Part shown: positions 1 through 7,209 of the stretch, one piece after another
Position numbering within the stretch: position 1 is the stretch's first letter
How the letters are laid out: each line of letters starts with the position of its first letter
NCBI GenBank assembly: GCA_035935655.1
Contig: DASYWW010000060.1
Location: 54,315-118,314 of the forward strand
Direction: 5' to 3'
Length of the DNA: 64,000 nucleotides
From: Candidatus Bathyarchaeia archaeon
GTDB lineage: Archaea > Thermoproteota > Bathyarchaeia > 40CM-2-53-6
Translations under genes and position numbers: made by a program
Notes under the pieces: model-generated
What the model was told of the DNA's origin: nothing
Databases searched by the model: none
Seen by the model: only the letters and a program-made list of their open reading frames with translations

Positions 1-257
1 GGCGACAACCGGAACACCTTGCTCTGCAGAGTACCAATTTGCCAAACTGTGAGAAAGTCGCGCGGTTCATTGTCAGTGATCACACTATTACGAAGGTTTG
101 TTCGGATCTGGCTCGCCAATCTTGCAAGCCATTCATGCCCTCAAGAATACCCGTAGGTATCCATTTGTTGCTCGATTGACCACTAGACATCACTTTCCCA
201 GCGTCTCCTTCCTCCACCCTTAAATTCTCTGGAGCCAAACCCTTAGACGTCCAGATC

Positions 258-1166
258 ATGAGGACACGCGATCATCGAATAATATTACTCACTCTAGCAT
301 TAGCCAGCCTGCTTGGCTCAAACCTTGAAGCCGCTCATGCACAACCTATCGACTCTGGCCATGCGTTGAAAATCTTCAGCGTCAATACCATCAGTAACCC
401 GGGCTTCGAAGAGATCGTGTCCGGGACCAATCAACCTGCGAGTTGGCAGGCAGACTACTACGACTCTAACGCTGGAAGCAGCGTAAGCGGGAACAGCACA
501 CTCAGTCACTCGGGAGATTACTCTGCGCGCATTGACATTGCGCAAAATCAGTCATTGGCCAGAACGGGCAATCCTGTCACCTTCGCCACGACAAGGCTCT
601 ACCAAGTATTCTCTTCTAACATACTTGTTAGCAATCTGACGAGTCGTCCAGACGGGCTTAGCGTCTGGTTCTATATTCACCCAAAATTTTCCGGTTTTAC
701 ACTTCTACAAGTAAAAGTCAAGGCCGCTGACACGGTGGAGCTCGACTATGAGCTGGGAAACCCGGCTCTCGGTATAAGTTTCATCAACTCGACGAATGGT
801 GGGGAAGCGGGACTTCCAGTCAAATCAATAGTGCTCCCTCCCCCCAGCCTAAACCAGTGGAACAATCTCGCCAGAAACCTCAGACAAGACTGGTTGGCCC
901 CGCTGACTCTTTCAAATGGTACCTCAATCTCAGGATTGTTTCGAGAGAATCAGACGCTTTTCCGGCTTGAGTTCGACGCCTTCTTTTTTGAAGACCAACT
1001 ATCGGGGACAACTTATGGAGAAACTGTTTGGATAGATGATGTGGCAGTCTACTTGGACACCCTAGCCCAACCTGGTCATGGCTTCGACAAAGGCTGCCAA
1101 TCTGCCCAGAGTAATCTTTTCGAGCAGCCACACCCCTCACTGAATCATTGTAAGGATCTGGTTTGA
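258..1166 (+). CDS. Secreted protein with a galactose-binding-like (jelly-roll) domain
   Basis: A 302-residue protein of unknown function. Residues 1-28 form a signal peptide: basic start, hydrophobic core LLTLALASLLG, and a likely cut after AHA. The mature part begins with NPGFEEI, followed by a tryptophan and an H/S-rich strand pattern, and later has WIDDVAVY. This arrangement is typical of carbohydrate-binding or galactose-binding-like beta-sandwich modules. No catalytic motif or C-terminal membrane anchor is visible, so it is probably released or loosely surface-bound. It reads as a stand-alone gene; a perfect hairpin at 1226-1249 separates it from the next gene. The domain call rests on pattern only. 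Confidence 0.6.
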   Translation: MRTRDHRIILLTLALASLLGSNLEAAHAQPIDSGHALKIFSVNTISNPGFEEIVSGTNQPASWQADYYDSNAGSSVSGNSTLSHSGDYSARIDIAQNQSLARTGNPVTFATTRLYQVFSSNILVSNLTSRPDGLSVWFYIHPKFSGFTLLQVKVKAADTVELDYELGNPALGISFINSTNGGEAGLPVKSIVLPPPSLNQWNNLARNLRQDWLAPLTLSNGTSISGLFRENQTLFRLEFDAFFFEDQLSGTTYGETVWIDDVAVYLDTLAQPGHGFDKGCQSAQSNLFEQPHPSLNHCKDLV

Positions 1167-1225
1167 ACAACTTTCATAGAACCAAGAATTCCGACGAAAT
1201 TCATGGATCTAACTTCTGCCACCCA

Positions 1226-1249
1226 TAGAGACTATTCCTCGAGTCTCTA
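1226..1249 (+). terminator. Stem-loop between the secreted protein and the cyclophilin gene
   Basis: A perfect 8-bp inverted repeat, TAGAGACT and AGTCTCTA, flanks the 8-base loop ATTCCTCG. It lies 60 bases after the stop of the upstream gene and 50 bases before the next start. It could end transcription or protect a 3' end. No strong T-run follows, so the terminator role is inference. Confidence 0.35.
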
Positions 1250-1299
1250 ACCGAATCATATTTCAACAGGCAAGACATCGACGCCTGTTAGAGAGTTAG

Positions 1300-2214
1300 G
1301 TGCCCTCCCCACAAAAGCGTCGAATCATAGAAAAGACGCGCAGACGAGAAAAACGGGGCAGAGTATTCCTCGTAGCACTAGTTCTGATCATCATCGCTGT
1401 CGGGATTGGCTGGTACGTTTACTCTGTGGTAACTGCCCCTGTACCGGACTTTACTGTCGCCGCTCCGGTGGGCGTAACAATTGTTGCGGGTAGTCCAACC
1501 ATTTCAACAATCACGGTGACCGCTGTAAACCAGTTTAGTGGAACAGTTCTTCTGACTGTGAGTGGCTCGACTGGTTTGAACGCAACAATCAATCCGGCAT
1601 CAATTACGGGCGGCTCTGGCACAGCTAAGCTAACGACAACCGCGGCGAACAATGGTAGTTATACCGTAACGGTAACTGCGAAGAGTGGAGGTCTGACGCA
1701 CTCCGTGACGCCTAGGGTGGCCACTCCAATGTTCGCAACACTATCTACAACCAACGGAACCATAATGGTCGAGCTTTACCCTGCTTCAGCCCCCAAGACA
1801 GTGGCAAACTTCGTCAGCCTTGCCCAACGGGGATTCTACCAGAACCTCGTCTGGCACAGAATTGTCAAGGGCTTCGTAATCCAGACAGGAGATCCAACCT
1901 CAAAGAACGCTGGAGGCAATAACAATACTTGGGGACAAGGCGGATCCCAACAGACAGTCCCGTTGGAGATCGATAGTTCTCTTCAGAACCTGAGCGGTTA
2001 TCTTGGAATGGCCCGTTCTTCAGATCCGAATAGCGGGAGTTCCCAGTTTTACATCAACCTGGCCGACAATCATTCTCTTGACGGTAATTACACGGTGTTC
2101 GGAAAAGTAATCACTGGTATGAACGTCGCTCTGACTATTGGAAATGTCGCCGTGTATCCTCGGAGCAATCAACCGATTAACCCCGTGTTCCTTACGGATG
2201 TCACAATCCGATAA
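1300..2214 (+). CDS. Membrane-anchored extracytoplasmic cyclophilin-type peptidyl-prolyl isomerase
   Basis: A 304-residue protein that starts at GTG. The very basic N-terminus is followed by one transmembrane segment (about residues 23-47, rich in V/L/I). A Ser/Thr-rich beta domain follows (about 50-145), resembling Ig-like surface modules. The C-terminal half is a cyclophilin domain that catalyses cis-trans isomerisation of prolyl bonds. It shows APKTVANFV, the active-site HRIVKGFVIQTGD stretch, and SGSSQFYI near the Gln/Phe binding residues. The topology puts the isomerase outside the membrane, so it likely helps fold exported or surface proteins. Archaeal cyclophilins are usually cytoplasmic single domains, so the anchored architecture is notable. 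Confidence 0.85.
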   Translation: MPSPQKRRIIEKTRRREKRGRVFLVALVLIIIAVGIGWYVYSVVTAPVPDFTVAAPVGVTIVAGSPTISTITVTAVNQFSGTVLLTVSGSTGLNATINPASITGGSGTAKLTTTAANNGSYTVTVTAKSGGLTHSVTPRVATPMFATLSTTNGTIMVELYPASAPKTVANFVSLAQRGFYQNLVWHRIVKGFVIQTGDPTSKNAGGNNNTWGQGGSQQTVPLEIDSSLQNLSGYLGMARSSDPNSGSSQFYINLADNHSLDGNYTVFGKVITGMNVALTIGNVAVYPRSNQPINPVFLTDVTIR

Positions 2215-2232
2215 TCTGTGACCGATTGGGTT

Positions 2233-3135
2233 TCAGGGTCCCGCCGCGGTTCTTAGATAGTATGCCCAGTAGCCCTTCCATCGTCCATATTTCTCTGCGA
2301 TAACGTGAAGTCTCTGAGTCGTCATAGGTTTTCCATAGACCCTCGCTGTTGCCGAGATCAGATGCTTCTCGACAGCTAGTTTCTCCATCCGACCAAGACC
2401 TCTGAGAAGAATGAGTCTTGCAGACCATTCTCCTATTCCTCTGACGTTCTTCAGCCAATCCTCGACCTTGTCATACTCGGCAGTTCTCAAGAATCTCTCA
2501 TCTACCTCATTGAACGCCTTGATTACCTCAGCTAGATACTCTTCTCGACGCTCATGCTTAATCAGAGCCTTCACCTCTGCTGTGGAAGCGTCTTGGAGCT
2601 GGCCAGGCTCTGGAAAGGCTCGGTACACGTGACCATTTACCTCAAGGCTCGTGCCGAAACGCTCGAGCAACGCCTGCTTAGCTTTCCGCGCGGCGCTCAA
2701 CTGATTCCGTTGTGAAAGCACAGCCCAGCAGGCACATTCGAACGGAGTCAGGAACTTGACCTGGTGAAGCCCATAGAGCTTCTGCAGTACAGGTGCAAAG
2801 TTGGAGTCATTGATTGCTGTTCGGTAGAACTGTTCTAGATCGTCAGATAGGCTTAGGAAGAACGAGATCCGATCGGTTACGACCTCAGTCAGACCTCGAG
2901 AGAGCGGGTGGTCGGCGAAGAGAGCATACTTTAGCCCTGGCATCTTTATTGTCCCGGTCGGTCTTAGCTGGAACACGATAGCTCGGCCCCCGACCCTGAC
3001 CGCTTTTGTCATCGAAAGCTCGCTCACAGTCTGATCTTCCCGCATCGGCGGAAACTTTCCAAGAAAGTCCAGCGACTTTGCAAAGTCAAAAGGCGGGGTC
3101 GGCCGAAGCGAACCCTCTTCAGAATACAATCCCAT
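2233..3135 (-). CDS. AlkA-like HhH-GPD DNA glycosylase homologue
   Basis: A 300-residue protein of the HhH-GPD superfamily, which excises alkylated or oxidised bases in base-excision repair. The N-terminal part resembles the AlkA beta domain. The middle has the FECACWAVLSQRNQ helix expected of the family. The hairpin-helix-hairpin is NVRGIGEWSARLILLRGLG (about residues 228-246). An ungapped comparison from memory with E. coli AlkA and Bacillus YfjP puts Lys, preceded by Glu (VEKHL), where the catalytic Asp normally sits. It may therefore be inactive, use the neighbouring Glu, or bind damaged DNA only. It is convergent with the cyclophilin gene, 18 bases apart. Confidence 0.8.
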   Translation of the reverse strand: MGLYSEEGSLRPTPPFDFAKSLDFLGKFPPMREDQTVSELSMTKAVRVGGRAIVFQLRPTGTIKMPGLKYALFADHPLSRGLTEVVTDRISFFLSLSDDLEQFYRTAINDSNFAPVLQKLYGLHQVKFLTPFECACWAVLSQRNQLSAARKAKQALLERFGTSLEVNGHVYRAFPEPGQLQDASTAEVKALIKHERREEYLAEVIKAFNEVDERFLRTAEYDKVEDWLKNVRGIGEWSARLILLRGLGRMEKLAVEKHLISATARVYGKPMTTQRLHVIAEKYGRWKGYWAYYLRTAAGP

Positions 3136-3201
3136 TCTCGGCCCTTCTTCAAGAACTAATCGTATGATTGCCTACTTAGGTAGGCCGGAGGGCTAACGTC
3201 T

Positions 3202-3987
3202 ATGAGACGAGAACCAGAGAGAATCGAAATGCGACAAATTGTCAGTGATCCCAGGAATGTGGAAACTGCATACGCCCTTCAATACGAGAATCTCGCGAAA
3301 AAGATCGTGAGTCTTGTTCGTACCAGGAATGGGACTCTCGTAGAGGTCGGGTGTGGAGAAGGACAGCTAACTATCCATCTGGCAAAGCTTCTCCCCCGCC
3401 ACCGATTCAGCGTCGTGGACGCATTCACTGGTGCATATTCAGGGGCTCTGAATCGGTTGAGCAGGGCTCTATCTGGAGTGAACCTGAAGAATCGCGTCAA
3501 GGTGCACAGAACAGACTATCTGGACTGGCTCAGGGAAGAATTCTCCGACAAGTATGTTGGGGTAATATCTAGCGAGTTTCTACCCGAGATTGATTCCTAC
3601 GAACTGTCCATGTTCGTGTCGGAATGCTATCGGGTTGTGAGACCCGGCGGTCTAACTGTCCACTCATTTCTCTCGCCAATAGCCAGAAACCGTCGACAGA
3701 AGTTGCTGATAGAGGCCGACAGTAACCCGAAGTGGACAAAGACCCCTCCCAAGGAATGGTTTTCTCCCGAACCTGCCCTCGTATTGTCAAAGCTAAGACG
3801 AGTAGGCTTTCGAGATCTCCGTATTGCCAGGCTCGAGAGCAATCTCATCATAAAGTCTAGTGCAGCGAGGAACCTCCTCCATAGTTGGGATGTTAGAAGT
3901 AGATTCTGGAAGACACACAAGGTGGAGCTAGCAAGCAAAGGCTTGGAAGTCCCCGATTGGGTGATAGTGTCAGGTCGCAAGCCCTAG
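3202..3987 (+). CDS. Class I SAM-dependent methyltransferase
   Basis: A 261-residue Rossmann-fold methyltransferase of unknown substrate. Motif I is VEVGCGEGQLTIHLA (about residues 47-61). The acidic end of strand 2 is VVDAF, motif II/III falls near YVGVISSEFLPEI, and a VVRPGGL post-motif is typical of small-molecule or protein methylases. The start is ATG; a second in-frame ATG 27 bases downstream (giving MRQIVSDPRN) is an alternative. It is divergent from the glycosylase with a 66-base gap that must hold both promoters. Nothing in the sequence narrows the substrate. Confidence 0.8.
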   Translation: MRREPERIEMRQIVSDPRNVETAYALQYENLAKKIVSLVRTRNGTLVEVGCGEGQLTIHLAKLLPRHRFSVVDAFTGAYSGALNRLSRALSGVNLKNRVKVHRTDYLDWLREEFSDKYVGVISSEFLPEIDSYELSMFVSECYRVVRPGGLTVHSFLSPIARNRRQKLLIEADSNPKWTKTPPKEWFSPEPALVLSKLRRVGFRDLRIARLESNLIIKSSAARNLLHSWDVRSRFWKTHKVELASKGLEVPDWVIVSGRKP

Positions 3988-4069
3988 GTAACCGGCTTAC
4001 AGTTTAGGTCTTGGCATGGAGGAAAAATGGGATTCGATCAGCGGGAAGGCGAGCAAATGCTCGGCTTAC

Positions 4070-4156
4070 TTATGCGGTCCCGCTTGTCTCGGTCTCTTTG
4101 GTTCGTTCCATCGTCCCGCCGCATCCGCAGCCGGGTCCGCAGCAGCAACAACTCAA
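4070..4156 (-). CDS. Cysteine-packed 28-residue micropeptide (second copy)
   Basis: A tiny gene whose product reads MSCCCCGPGCGCGGT followed by a charged tail ERTKETETSGTA. It begins at TTG, 8 bases after a GAGGTGA ribosome-binding site, directly downstream of the stop of the 181-residue gene. Six cysteines fall within the first twelve residues, with Gly/Pro spacing, as in metal-binding or metallothionein-like peptides. The leader and first codons (AGGTGAAG, then a run TTGTTGCTGCT) match those of the other micropeptide at 4852-4929, so the two are paralogues. A soft-metal or thiol role is inference; no known family is recognised. Confidence 0.6.
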   Translation of the reverse strand: MSCCCCGPGCGCGGTMERTKETETSGTA

Positions 4157-4173
4157 ATCACGCTTCACCTCGG

Positions 4174-4719
4174 TTAGTCAGGAACGGTAGTGGTTTCTAA
4201 GGCGGCGGTCGCAACATCATTTCGTTCACACCTTAGGCAGGCCAAGTTAGGGATCACTTCAACACGGATAGGCTTGGCTTTCGACAGTTTTGCTCGATGT
4301 TTTCGATTCTGACTTGTTCCCAAAGGTCCAAGATACCTCCCATTCTCGTCCCGATATTCGATAAAGGGAAACCTATGACAGAAACTAGCTTCCCATATTC
4401 TCACCCACGGAAATACTATCTTGTCAAGATCTACATAACGAGCCTCGGGAACTATCCAAAGGAGTTTCTCAATAGCTTCACCAGATTGAATCATGAACAA
4501 TAGTCGAGTTAAGTGGCCTTGAATGTGAAGAGGGTTGAAACTCGGCATTTCCTCTTCAAAAAGAACGATCTTACCATCGTTCGTAATTGCTGCTCCATCC
4601 CATCGAAAGATGAGACATAAATCTGATTGAGGATCATGATACCCGAATACTCCACCATCTCTAGATGTTGTTCGACGCTGAAGATTCAACCTTCGAACTA
4701 GTCGAGCGACAGAAATCAT
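4174..4719 (-). CDS. Uncharacterised 181-residue protein between two micropeptide genes
   Basis: I do not recognise this protein. It has a basic N-terminus and then a central block with DGAAITNDGKIVLFEEE and IQGHLTRLLFM. An Asp, then a strand ending in Glu-x-Glu, then a Gln/His/Arg helix recalls the PD-(D/E)XK nuclease core, but this is only a resemblance. A CLRC pair lies near the C-terminus. The gene sits between two Cys-rich micropeptide genes on the same strand, and its stop is 18 bases before the second one's start, so all three are probably co-transcribed from the promoter near 4976. A role in metal or thiol handling is inferred from context alone. Confidence 0.6.
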   Translation of the reverse strand: MISVARLVRRLNLQRRTTSRDGGVFGYHDPQSDLCLIFRWDGAAITNDGKIVLFEEEMPSFNPLHIQGHLTRLLFMIQSGEAIEKLLWIVPEARYVDLDKIVFPWVRIWEASFCHRFPFIEYRDENGRYLGPLGTSQNRKHRAKLSKAKPIRVEVIPNLACLRCERNDVATAALETTTVPD

Positions 4720-4851
4720 TGCGTTTCAAAAACACTGAGATAGCTATTAGCTAGAGATGCCTGAATCATGCAACATTTCCAACCGCTCAAGCTGTCGATC
4801 AGTGAAAAAAAGGTGGGACTTTGTGAGATCTCGGCTTGAATTAGCCGATGG

Positions 4852-4929
4852 CTATGGTGTATTATCAATGCCTGGTCCGCCACTGCAACCGCAGGAGCAG
4901 CCACAGCCTGAGCAGCAACAATTCTCCAC
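4852..4929 (-). CDS. Cysteine-packed 25-residue micropeptide (first copy)
   Basis: The product reads MENCCCSGCGCSCGCSGG and ends PGIDNTP. It starts at GTG, 7 bases after an AGAGGTGA ribosome-binding site; a second GTG six bases upstream is too close to that site. Seven cysteines occur in thirteen residues in CC, CxC and CGC patterns. It is the first gene downstream of the bidirectional promoter shared with the HxlR regulator, whose own N-terminus carries CCICPCPC. Shared leader and codons with the copy at 4070-4156 argue that both are translated. The likely role is binding a thiophilic metal or acting as a redox buffer, which is inference. Confidence 0.6.
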   Translation of the reverse strand: MENCCCSGCGCSCGCSGGPGIDNTP

Positions 4930-4948
4930 TCTCACTTCACCTCTGCAA

Positions 4949-5004
4949 GTAACGTTAGTTACGAAAGTGAAGTATTTAGGCTAGGAAGTTACCAAGAAGT
5001 AACT
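4949..5004. promoter_or_regulatory. Bidirectional promoter with flanking GTTAC operators
   Basis: A single TATA-like box (TATTTAG on plus, CTAAATA on minus, 4973-4979) sits 36-44 bases from both the HxlR start and the first micropeptide start. On its left is GTAAC-N4-GTTAC (4949-4962) and on its right AGTTAC-N6-GTAACT (4987-5004). Both inverted repeats lie where transcription would begin in each direction. This suits a dimeric winged-helix repressor controlling both its own gene and the micropeptide operon. Binding by the HxlR protein is inference. Confidence 0.55.
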
Positions 5005-5014
5005 AGATGAAGGA

Positions 5015-5368
5015 ATGGTAAGGACGAAGGAAGGAGAACCATGCTGCATCTGCCCATGTCCATGTGAAGGAATAATCGAGATTATCGGCAAGAAGTGGGC
5101 CCTCTGCGTCCTGGCTCTACTAGGCAACGATGGGACGCTCCGCTTCAACAAGCTAGCAGAAAGACTCCCAGGAATAAGCGCGAAGACACTAACAGAAGTT
5201 CTGAAAGACCTTCAACGAACAGGGCTAGTCAAGCGTCAAGCCTTCGCCGAAATCCCACCACGAGTGGAATACCATCTGACAAAAGAAGGAAACGAGTTGA
5301 CAATGCTAGTGGCACCGTTGATGATCTGGGCTGACAACAGGACAGGGCTTATCAAGCTGGAATCCTAG
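5015..5368 (+). CDS. HxlR-family winged-helix regulator with N-terminal Cys cluster
   Basis: A 117-residue HxlR/MarR-like DNA-binding regulator. The family signature is clear: CEGIIEIIGKKWALCVLALL, then LRFNKLAERLPGISAKTLTEVL (recognition helix), RTGLVKR, and the wing PPRVEYHLTKEG. Ordinary HxlR proteins have one conserved N-terminal Cys that senses quinones or electrophiles. This one has five in eight residues (CCICPCPC, residues 10-17) plus one in the following helix (ALCVL). That suggests metal or thiol-stress sensing. It is divergent from the Cys-micropeptide operon and flanked by GTTAC palindromes, so it probably represses both directions. Its 3' end overlaps the ftcD 3' end by 17 bases. 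Confidence 0.85.
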   Translation: MVRTKEGEPCCICPCPCEGIIEIIGKKWALCVLALLGNDGTLRFNKLAERLPGISAKTLTEVLKDLQRTGLVKRQAFAEIPPRVEYHLTKEGNELTMLVAPLMIWADNRTGLIKLES

Positions 5369-6893
5369 GACGCTTGATTCTAGATTCAACAATTCTTAGA
5401 GCCTGCTCTTCAAGCTGCGCTGCTTCCTTCCGAAGCTCGGAGACCTTTCTTGAGATCTTTTCCACATACTTTTGATCATCAAGACTCGCTAAATTGATCA
5501 CGACATTGCTTGCCGCTCCTTCAACAGCTGCTCGCGCCGCTGAGACCGCAGTGACTAAATCGGACAGCGCGTTTGTGGAGCCTTTCTCCGCGACCTCGCT
5601 AGCTAATCGGAGAACCTCCGCTGAAGTTTCAAGAGTTGAAAGTGGGACCTCAGATGCCTCGATAGTTGCTTCTGCAATGGCCTTCTTTCGAACTTCAGGC
5701 TGATCCTTTGAGAGCTTGAACGCTTTCATCACCAAGTCAAAGGCCCTAGTGTCTTCTACAACGAGCTGTAGAAGTCTCTGGCGAAGAGCTTCGCCCTCCT
5801 TTACTACCTCTGCAAGCTTTTCTGCACTAGGTGGCGCGTCCTTTTTTCCCAGCGTGATCCGGGCAACCATGCAGACCAGCCCTGCTGCCAGTGCGCCCAT
5901 GTACGCGGAGACGCTTCCGCCTCCCGGAGTTGCCTTCTTGGATGCGACTTCTTCGCTGAACAAGGCCAAGCTTTGGTCGGTCAATATTGATGGCTTGGGG
6001 GCGAAGAGCTTCCTCTCCAAGACTTGATCTCGACTGAAATTCTCGAGGCGCAAATAGAACTCCGCCGAGTCAACTAGCGCATCCATGGGCGTTAGTCCTA
6101 CGATTTCGCTGCCGACAACTGGAGTGCCATAGCGGTCTGCGAATAGTTTGACGAGTTCGTATGCCTTGAACAATTGACTCTTGCGATAATTCGTCAGGTT
6201 CATTGACACCTGGACTAATCCTCGCTCTTTCAGCTCGAACCCGAGAGCCTTTACGAATGATAGACCGCCGTCCTTCGCTCGTAATTGATGAGCTATTTTC
6301 TTCGCGACGTCTAGGTCACTCGTTCCAAGGTTGACGTTGTAAGCTATCAGAATCTCGCGGGCTCCAACAGCCGTCGCGCCAGCGGTAGGATGAATCTTCT
6401 CGGGACCGAAGTCCGGTTTTCTCGCCGGCTTTTTACCGATCTTGTCTCGAAGGCCTTCAAACTCTCCCTCCCGGACATCAGCAAGGTTCTTCCTTTCAGG
6501 GACCGTGGCCGCTTCTTCGTATAAGAAGACGGGCACATGGAATTTCTCAGTGAATTCTTTCCCGAAGGCGCGAGCCAGGGAGACGCATTCTTCCATCGAA
6601 ATGCCAGATATTGGAACAAAGGGTACGACATCTACCGCACCCATCCGTGGATGCTCGCCTTTGTGATTTCTCAGATCGATAAGCTCGATCGCCTTTTGGC
6701 TCGCAGCTAATGCAGCATCTTTCACTGGTCCAGGCTCGCCGACGAAGCTTATCACGGACCGGTTGTGGTCCGGGTTGGACTCGACATCTAGAAGAATTAC
6801 GCCAGGGGTCTTTCTTATGGCGTCCGCGATGGATTCGATGACATCTTTTCTTCGGCCCTCGCTGAAGTTAGGAACACACTCGACTAGCCGCAA
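5352..6893 (-). CDS. ftcD: Glutamate formimidoyltransferase / formimidoyl-THF cyclodeaminase fusion
   Basis: A 513-residue two-domain enzyme of histidine degradation. Residues 1 to about 300 are the formiminotransferase (start MRLVECVPNFSEGR, then NPDHNRSVIS, GEHPRMGAVDVVPF), which moves the formimino group from formiminoglutamate to tetrahydrofolate. The rest is the cyclodeaminase (ATPGGGSVSAYMGALAAGLVCMVARITLGK), which releases ammonia to give 5,10-methenyl-THF. The whole length agrees with bifunctional FTCD. The fusion directly supports a THF-based, rather than only methanopterin-based, one-carbon pool, matching folD, purN and purH in the window. It is the last gene of the minus-strand run that begins near 9074. 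Confidence 0.93.
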   Translation of the reverse strand: MRLVECVPNFSEGRRKDVIESIADAIRKTPGVILLDVESNPDHNRSVISFVGEPGPVKDAALAASQKAIELIDLRNHKGEHPRMGAVDVVPFVPISGISMEECVSLARAFGKEFTEKFHVPVFLYEEAATVPERKNLADVREGEFEGLRDKIGKKPARKPDFGPEKIHPTAGATAVGAREILIAYNVNLGTSDLDVAKKIAHQLRAKDGGLSFVKALGFELKERGLVQVSMNLTNYRKSQLFKAYELVKLFADRYGTPVVGSEIVGLTPMDALVDSAEFYLRLENFSRDQVLERKLFAPKPSILTDQSLALFSEEVASKKATPGGGSVSAYMGALAAGLVCMVARITLGKKDAPPSAEKLAEVVKEGEALRQRLLQLVVEDTRAFDLVMKAFKLSKDQPEVRKKAIAEATIEASEVPLSTLETSAEVLRLASEVAEKGSTNALSDLVTAVSAARAAVEGAASNVVINLASLDDQKYVEKISRKVSELRKEAAQLEEQALRIVESRIKRPRIPA

Positions 6894-6962
6894 CCTTTTC
6901 GCCCTACGAGACTGAAGAGCCTGATTCCTTAAAGATTCAAACAGCTGGATGCCTGATGGATT

Positions 6963-7145
6963 CTAGCCTCTGAGGAAGCCTCGAAACTGTCGTTCTGCCC
7001 TCAATCGGGTCTCAATCTGGTCCAATCGGCTTTGCAGTTTCTCGATTATGGAGTCGACTTGATCGGACCTCCGATCTAGTTTTCCCAGGCGTTCTTCAAT
7101 CTGGTCAAGTCGGCGCTCCGTCTTCTTGACTCGTTCCTCGCTCAT
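6963..7145 (-). CDS. Small coiled-coil protein
   Basis: A 60-residue protein from the ATG giving MSEERVKKTERRLDQ; a longer in-frame start 45 bases upstream adds an unlikely leader. Nearly the whole length is a heptad pattern (RLDQIEERLGKL, IEKLQSRLDQIETRL), so it should form a parallel coiled coil. The C-terminus is RQFRGFLRG. It lies between ftcD and a zinc-ribbon membrane protein on the same strand. No function is recognisable. It could be an oligomerisation partner for a neighbour. Confidence 0.6.
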   Translation of the reverse strand: MSEERVKKTERRLDQIEERLGKLDRRSDQVDSIIEKLQSRLDQIETRLRAERQFRGFLRG

Positions 7146-7209
7146 ACGATACAATCTCGCAGAAGTCAATTCAAAGCTTATCGATAGCAATCATTGGGGA
7201 GTTGACTCA

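Noticed and set aside
4716..4904. 62-residue minus-strand frame overlapping the first micropeptide
   Set aside because: Frame lacks a ribosome site and its start lies inside the micropeptide, whose frame has better translation signals and a paralogue.
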